Part shown: one piece after another, positions 45,544 through 49,288 of the stretch
Position numbering within the stretch: the first letter of the stretch is position 1
Layout: each line of letters opens with the position of its first letter
Virus record (IMG/VR): IMGVR_UViG_3300043331_000681
Span: 1 to 49,288 of that record
DNA from: a virus
DNA length: 49,288 nucleotides
Direction: 5' to 3' (one strand)
Program-made: the position numbers and the translations under genes
The notes under the pieces: model-generated
What the model saw: only the letters and a program-made list of their open reading frames with translations
Databases searched by the model: none
What the model was told of the DNA's origin: nothing

Positions 45544-46787
45544 GGTCCCCTGTCGGTGCGCTGCTGAACCGGGTACCGGTCCGCTACGTCAACGAGCGCA
45601 GCTCGTTCGGGCTGGCCAGCCTCCAGCAAAGCGATGCCGAGCAGATGATGCGCCAGTACGGCAGTGTCGGCACCCTCTTCCAGATCGTCAACCGCATCGC
45701 CAACGCCACCTCGGGTGTGTCCTGGCGGCTGTACCGGCGCCACGTCGACCAGCGCCGCCGCTACGGCCCCGTCGAAGACTCCCGCGTCGAGGTCACCTCG
45801 CATTGGGCGCTGGACGTGTGGAATCAGCCCAACCCGTTCATGCCGCAACAGGAGTTTGTCGAGGTCTTCTCCCAGCATATCGAGCTGGTCGGCGAAGCCT
45901 GGTGGGTGGTTGGCCGTGACAAGCGCAGCGACCTTCCCCTGACCCTGTGGCCGGTCCGCCCCGACAAGATGGAACCGGTTCCCCACCCGACCGAGTACCT
46001 GTCGGGCTACATCTACAAGGGTCCCAACGGCGAGCAGGTCCCCCTCGGCCGCGACGAGGTGGTCTTCTTGCGCTCGCCCAACCCGCTCGACCCCTACCGG
46101 GGCATGGGACCGGTGCAGAGCCTGCTCGTCGACCTGGACGCAACCAGGTATTCGGCGGAGTGGAACCGCAACTTCTTCTACAACGACGCCTCACCCGGCG
46201 GGATCATCGAGGTCGAGCGTCGGCTGTCCGACGACGAGTTCGACGAGATGACGATGCGCTGGCGCGAGCAGCACCAGGGCGTCCGCAACGCCCACCGGGT
46301 CGCTGTCATCGAGCAAGGCAAATGGGTCGACCGGGCATTCTCGATGCGTGACCTCCAGTTCGGCGAGCTGCGTGAGGTCGGCCGAGAAGTCATCCGCGAA
46401 GCCTACGGCTTCCCGAAGCCGATGTTGGGAGCGGTGGACGATATAAATAGGGCAAATGCGGCTGCTGGTGAGGTTGTTTTTGCCCGTTGGGTCCTCAAGC
46501 AGCGCCTGGACCGCATCAAAGGCGCCTTGAATCACGACTACCTGCCGCTGTTCGGCGCGTCGGATCTGGAGTTCGACTACGACGACCCGACACCCGAGGA
46601 CCGGGAGGCTGACCTGGCGGAGCGGGTCGCCGCTGTCGACATGGCGGTGCAGCTCATCAGCGAAGGGTTCGACGCCCCGCAGGTCCTGGAGTTCCTCGGC
46701 TTGCCGGACATGGACTACACCCGGCCGCCCACCCCCAAGCCGGCCACGCCGGCGCCGGCACGCAAGGAGTCCGCCGATGCCACGTAA
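45540..46787 (+). CDS. Portal protein, HK97 type
   Basis: 415 residues from GTG 45540. Typical segments: YGSVGTLFQIVNRIANATSG, SQHIELVGEAWWVV, LPLTLWPVRPDKMEPVP, DEVVFLRSPNPLDPYRGMGP, GGIIEVERRLSDDEFDEM and REAYGFPKPMLGAVDDINRA. It forms the dodecameric ring through which DNA enters. The 3' end overlaps the protease start by 11 bases. Confidence 0.92.
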   Translation: MRSPVGALLNRVPVRYVNERSSFGLASLQQSDAEQMMRQYGSVGTLFQIVNRIANATSGVSWRLYRRHVDQRRRYGPVEDSRVEVTSHWALDVWNQPNPFMPQQEFVEVFSQHIELVGEAWWVVGRDKRSDLPLTLWPVRPDKMEPVPHPTEYLSGYIYKGPNGEQVPLGRDEVVFLRSPNPLDPYRGMGPVQSLLVDLDATRYSAEWNRNFFYNDASPGGIIEVERRLSDDEFDEMTMRWREQHQGVRNAHRVAVIEQGKWVDRAFSMRDLQFGELREVGREVIREAYGFPKPMLGAVDDINRANAAAGEVVFARWVLKQRLDRIKGALNHDYLPLFGASDLEFDYDDPTPEDREADLAERVAAVDMAVQLISEGFDAPQVLEFLGLPDMDYTRPPTPKPATPAPARKESADAT

Positions 46788-47787
46788 CCGCCGTCTGATT
46801 CCCCAGGCGGTCCTCACCCCTGTCCTCGCGGTGCTCCGGGCCCGCGACGAGACCCGCCCGCCCGGGGCTCCTGACCGGACTCCCCAGGTGTTCCTGTCCA
46901 GCAAGAACGGCAAGGACGACGGCAACCCGGCTGTGCTGCGCCTGTACGACGCCATCGGCGGCTGGTTCGGCATCACCGCCTCCGACGTGGCCGAGCTGCT
47001 CGACGACGTTCGGGACGACCGTGACCTGGTCGTGCGGATCAACTCGCCTGGCGGTGACGTGTTCGACGGGACCGCGATCTACAACCTGCTCGCCACCCGC
47101 GGCGGCCAGGTCGACGTGATCGTGGACGGCCTCGCCGCCTCGGCCGCGAGCTTCATCGCCCAGGCCGGCGACACCATCACGATGAACCGCGGCACCCAGA
47201 TGATGATTCACGACGCCCACGGCTTCACCATCGGGAACGCCGCCGACCACCGCACCACCGCCGACCTACTCGACGGCGTCTCGGACGAGATCGCCGGCAT
47301 CTACGCCGCCCGCGCCGGCCTGACCAAAGCCGAGTGGCGCGACCAGATGCGCGAGGACAACGGTAACGGCAAGTGGTACAACGCCGAAGCCGCCGTCGAG
47401 GCTGGGCTGGCCGACAAGACCGCCGACAGCGACGACGACGAGGGCGAGGAGCCGCAGAAGGCCGCCGCGTCCTGGTATCAGCGGGCCGTCGCGGAGCACC
47501 AGGCGGCCATCGCCGCCCAGGCGACCACCGAGGCCTCACCCGCGGAGGTGGACGGCCCCGTTGTCGAGGAGCTGGACCCGGCCGTCTTCACCAGCCTGGC
47601 CGAGTGGCTCGACGAGGTCTTCGACCCGACCGCCGGCTACGACCCCCAAGTTCTCGCGGCCACGATCCAAGACGTGTACGCGAACGCGCCGGCGCCGCCG
47701 GCACCACCCACGGCGCCGGAAGCGCCACAGTCCGTGGTCTCACTCGCCGAGCTGGCGGAGGCCATCATGGAAGGAGCCTGCCCGTGA
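46777..47787 (+). CDS. Prohead protease, ClpP (S14) type
   Basis: 336 residues. The ClpP-like core has RINSPGGDVFDGTAIYNLL, nucleophile Ser122 in DGLAASAAS and catalytic His145 in MMIHDAHG. From about residue 200 an acidic Ala/Pro/Glu-rich tail probably acts as internal scaffold. It should trim the capsid protein's N-terminal delta domain during maturation. Confidence 0.9.
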   Translation: MPRNRRLIPQAVLTPVLAVLRARDETRPPGAPDRTPQVFLSSKNGKDDGNPAVLRLYDAIGGWFGITASDVAELLDDVRDDRDLVVRINSPGGDVFDGTAIYNLLATRGGQVDVIVDGLAASAASFIAQAGDTITMNRGTQMMIHDAHGFTIGNAADHRTTADLLDGVSDEIAGIYAARAGLTKAEWRDQMREDNGNGKWYNAEAAVEAGLADKTADSDDDEGEEPQKAAASWYQRAVAEHQAAIAAQATTEASPAEVDGPVVEELDPAVFTSLAEWLDEVFDPTAGYDPQVLAATIQDVYANAPAPPAPPTAPEAPQSVVSLAELAEAIMEGACP

Positions 47788-49163
47788 CCGCGACCGCCCC
47801 CGAGAAGGTCGAGGACATCACGATCCCGACCACCCAGGAGGGATTCGAGGAGGTCCTCGCCGACGCCAAGAAGATGACGGCGCTGTTCAAGCAGAAGGAC
47901 GGCTTCGCCAACTTCGTCCGCGGCTACGCCAAGGCCATCCACGACCACGACCAGAGCGTCGCCGCTCAGGTCCGCGACGAGACCCAGCGTGTCCTGGGCG
48001 CCTGGCTGCGGGAGCAGAAGGACGAGGAAGGCGTCGCCCCCATCAACCTCGGCTTCCGCAACCCCGCCGAGGTCGTCGACCGGGCGCACGCCCGCGCCGG
48101 CCTCTTCAACCCCCAGGCGATGGGCGCCGCCATCGACAAGGAGTTCAAGGGCTCCGGCGACTACTTCGCCAGCATCTGGCACAACCGGCAGAAGGACGCC
48201 TCGCTCCAGGCCAAGCTGATGCGGGTCCGCAACGCCTTCAGCTCGACCGTGCCGTCCGAGGGCGGGTTCCTGGTGCCTGAGACCCTCCGGAGCGAGCTGC
48301 TCCGGGTGTCGCTGGAGACCAGCGTCGTCCGTCCCCGCGCCCGGGTCATCCCCATGGAGACCCTCCGCGTGCCCATCCCCGCCATCGACTCCACCAGCAA
48401 CGTGTCCAGCGTGTACGGCGGGATCGTCGGCTACTGGACCGAGGAGGGCGCCGCGCTCACCGCGTCGCAAGCCTCGTTCGGCCGCGTGGTGCTCGACGCC
48501 AAGAAGTTGACGGCCTACACCGAGGCCCCGAACGAGCTGATCTCCGACAGCCTCGTCTCGTTCCAGGCGCTCATCGACCAGATCTTCCCCGAGGCGCTCG
48601 GCTTCTATGAGGACGACGCCTTCCTCAACGGGTCCGGCGTCGGCGAGCCGCTCGGGGTGCTCAACGGCACCGCTGCCATCAGCGTGACCAAGGAGACCGG
48701 CCAGGCCGCCGACACCATCGTCTGGGAGAACGTCATCAAGATGTACGCCCGGATGCTGCCCCAGTCCCTCAGCCGGGCCGTGTGGGTCGCCTCGATCGAC
48801 ACCTTCCCCGAGCTGGCCACCATGGCGCTGACGGTGGGGACTGGTGGCGGCCCGGTGTGGCTGTCCAACGGGGTCGAAGGCCCCCCGATGACCATTTTGG
48901 GCAGGCCCGTGATCTTCACGGAGAAGGCCCCGGTCATCGGCGACGCTGGCGACCTCAACCTGATCGACTTCGGGTTCTATCTGATCGGCGACCGCCAGGT
49001 GATGAGCGCCCAGTCGAGCGAGCACTACAAGTTCGGCAACGACATGACCGCCTACCGGATCATCGAGCGCGTCGACGGCCGCCCCTGGTTGTCCAGCGCC
49101 ATCACCCCCAAGAACAACGGCGCGACCCTGTCGCCGTTCGTGAAGATCGCCGCCCGCGCCTAG
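47784..49163 (+). CDS. Major capsid protein, HK97 fold
   Basis: 459 residues from GTG 47784. Residues 1 to about 150 are helical and charged (delta/scaffold part), followed by SSTVPSEGGFLVPETLRSEL, RARVIPMETLRVPIPAIDST, GGIVGYWTEEGAALTASQAS, FYEDDAFLNGSGVGEPLGVL and a last strand block. These are the usual N-arm, E-loop and P/A-domain features. The N-terminal part is likely removed by the protease. Confidence 0.93.
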   Translation: MTATAPEKVEDITIPTTQEGFEEVLADAKKMTALFKQKDGFANFVRGYAKAIHDHDQSVAAQVRDETQRVLGAWLREQKDEEGVAPINLGFRNPAEVVDRAHARAGLFNPQAMGAAIDKEFKGSGDYFASIWHNRQKDASLQAKLMRVRNAFSSTVPSEGGFLVPETLRSELLRVSLETSVVRPRARVIPMETLRVPIPAIDSTSNVSSVYGGIVGYWTEEGAALTASQASFGRVVLDAKKLTAYTEAPNELISDSLVSFQALIDQIFPEALGFYEDDAFLNGSGVGEPLGVLNGTAAISVTKETGQAADTIVWENVIKMYARMLPQSLSRAVWVASIDTFPELATMALTVGTGGGPVWLSNGVEGPPMTILGRPVIFTEKAPVIGDAGDLNLIDFGFYLIGDRQVMSAQSSEHYKFGNDMTAYRIIERVDGRPWLSSAITPKNNGATLSPFVKIAARA

Positions 49164-49176
49164 CCGGCGACGTAGC

Positions 49177-49208
49177 GCCCCGGCCGGCATTCACCCCCCG
49201 GCCGGGGC
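49177..49208 (+). terminator. Hairpin after the capsid gene, across the contig junction
   Basis: 11-bp perfect stem (GCCCCGGCCGG / CCGGCCGGGGC) with a 10-base loop, 13 bases after the capsid stop. It could partly terminate transcription so that capsid mRNA is more abundant than downstream mRNA. The right arm is repeated at 3-13 because of the terminal redundancy. Confidence 0.7.
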
Positions 49209-49288
49209 TGACCCCGGAGCAATCAACCCCTCCGGGAAAGGAGCAGAGCATGGAAGGGCTCGGACGAGTCTTCAACGTCCTCCCCGTC
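49196..49288. repeat. Terminal direct repeat, right copy
   Basis: Identical to bases 1-93. It includes the first 39 coding bases (49250-49288) of the gene that is complete at 55-468, so those bases should not be counted as a second gene. Confidence 0.95.

Noticed and set aside
47637-49190. 517-codon - strand open frame opposite the capsid gene
   Set aside because: Low-complexity Gly/Val/Asp/His composition typical of antisense to a high-GC gene.
1-49288. tRNA, rRNA or insertion sequences
   Set aside because: No cloverleaf-like sequence with CCA-proximal features, rRNA motif or transposase was recognised on either strand.

Overview
This window is the complete genome of a tailed, siphovirus-type bacteriophage, assembled as a circle. 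The last 93 bases repeat the first 93, so the unit is about 49,195 bp. Base composition is very high in GC. Genes are packed with 1-4 base overlaps (ATGA, GTGA, TGATG). The phage encodes a WhiB-like Fe-S regulator and a DUF2637 protein, both typical of Actinobacteria, so the host is most likely an actinobacterium. I cannot name host or phage from the sequence.

Layout. Late (virion) genes on the + strand run from about 41.4 kb through the junction to 13.9 kb: a small terminase-like protein, terminase large subunit (followed by an antisense HNH gene), small accessory proteins including an Acb2/Tad1-like hairpin protein, portal, ClpP-type prohead protease, HK97-fold capsid, head-tail connector, two related tail-tube-like proteins, tail assembly chaperones with a GGGAAAC -1 frameshift site, tape measure, minor tail proteins, and a CHAP endolysin with small membrane proteins. 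A strong hairpin at 13.94 kb closes this operon. From 34.05 kb back to 13.99 kb the - strand carries about 48 mostly small genes, read leftward from a promoter at 34.11-34.14 kb. From 34.3 to 37.5 kb the + strand carries a small regulator, a primase-polymerase, an Arr-like protein and a RepA-like ATPase, followed by an iteron-like repeat region that may be the replication origin. From 40.83 to 37.84 kb is a second leftward cluster of small genes of unknown function.

The most unusual feature is at 14-26 kb. The phage encodes a full-length MobF (TrwC/TraI) relaxase-helicase with intact tyrosines, 3-His metal site and Walker motifs, a VirD4/TraG-type coupling protein with two membrane segments, and a DUF2637 plasmid-spread-type membrane protein. 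No integrase, ParA or type IV secretion channel genes are visible. With the RepA/prim-pol replication block and a putative repressor-operator circuit, this suggests a phage-plasmid: a virus kept as an extrachromosomal replicon that may also be mobilised by conjugation.

The same leftward operon appears to carry several DNA-modification or protection functions: a queuosine-precursor transporter (VUT/YhhQ) beside a TGT/DpdA-like protein, a Mom-like protein, and a C5-cytosine methyltransferase whose conserved parts lie in two reading frames. It also carries SSB, a Rad52-like annealing protein and a Holliday-junction-resolvase-like nuclease.

Regulation may be shared. Dyads of the form T(G/A)CTC-N7-GAG(C/T)(G/A), or close variants, occur at four promoter regions, and a start-associated leader (GCCC-AGGAG-GGC) precedes four leftward genes.
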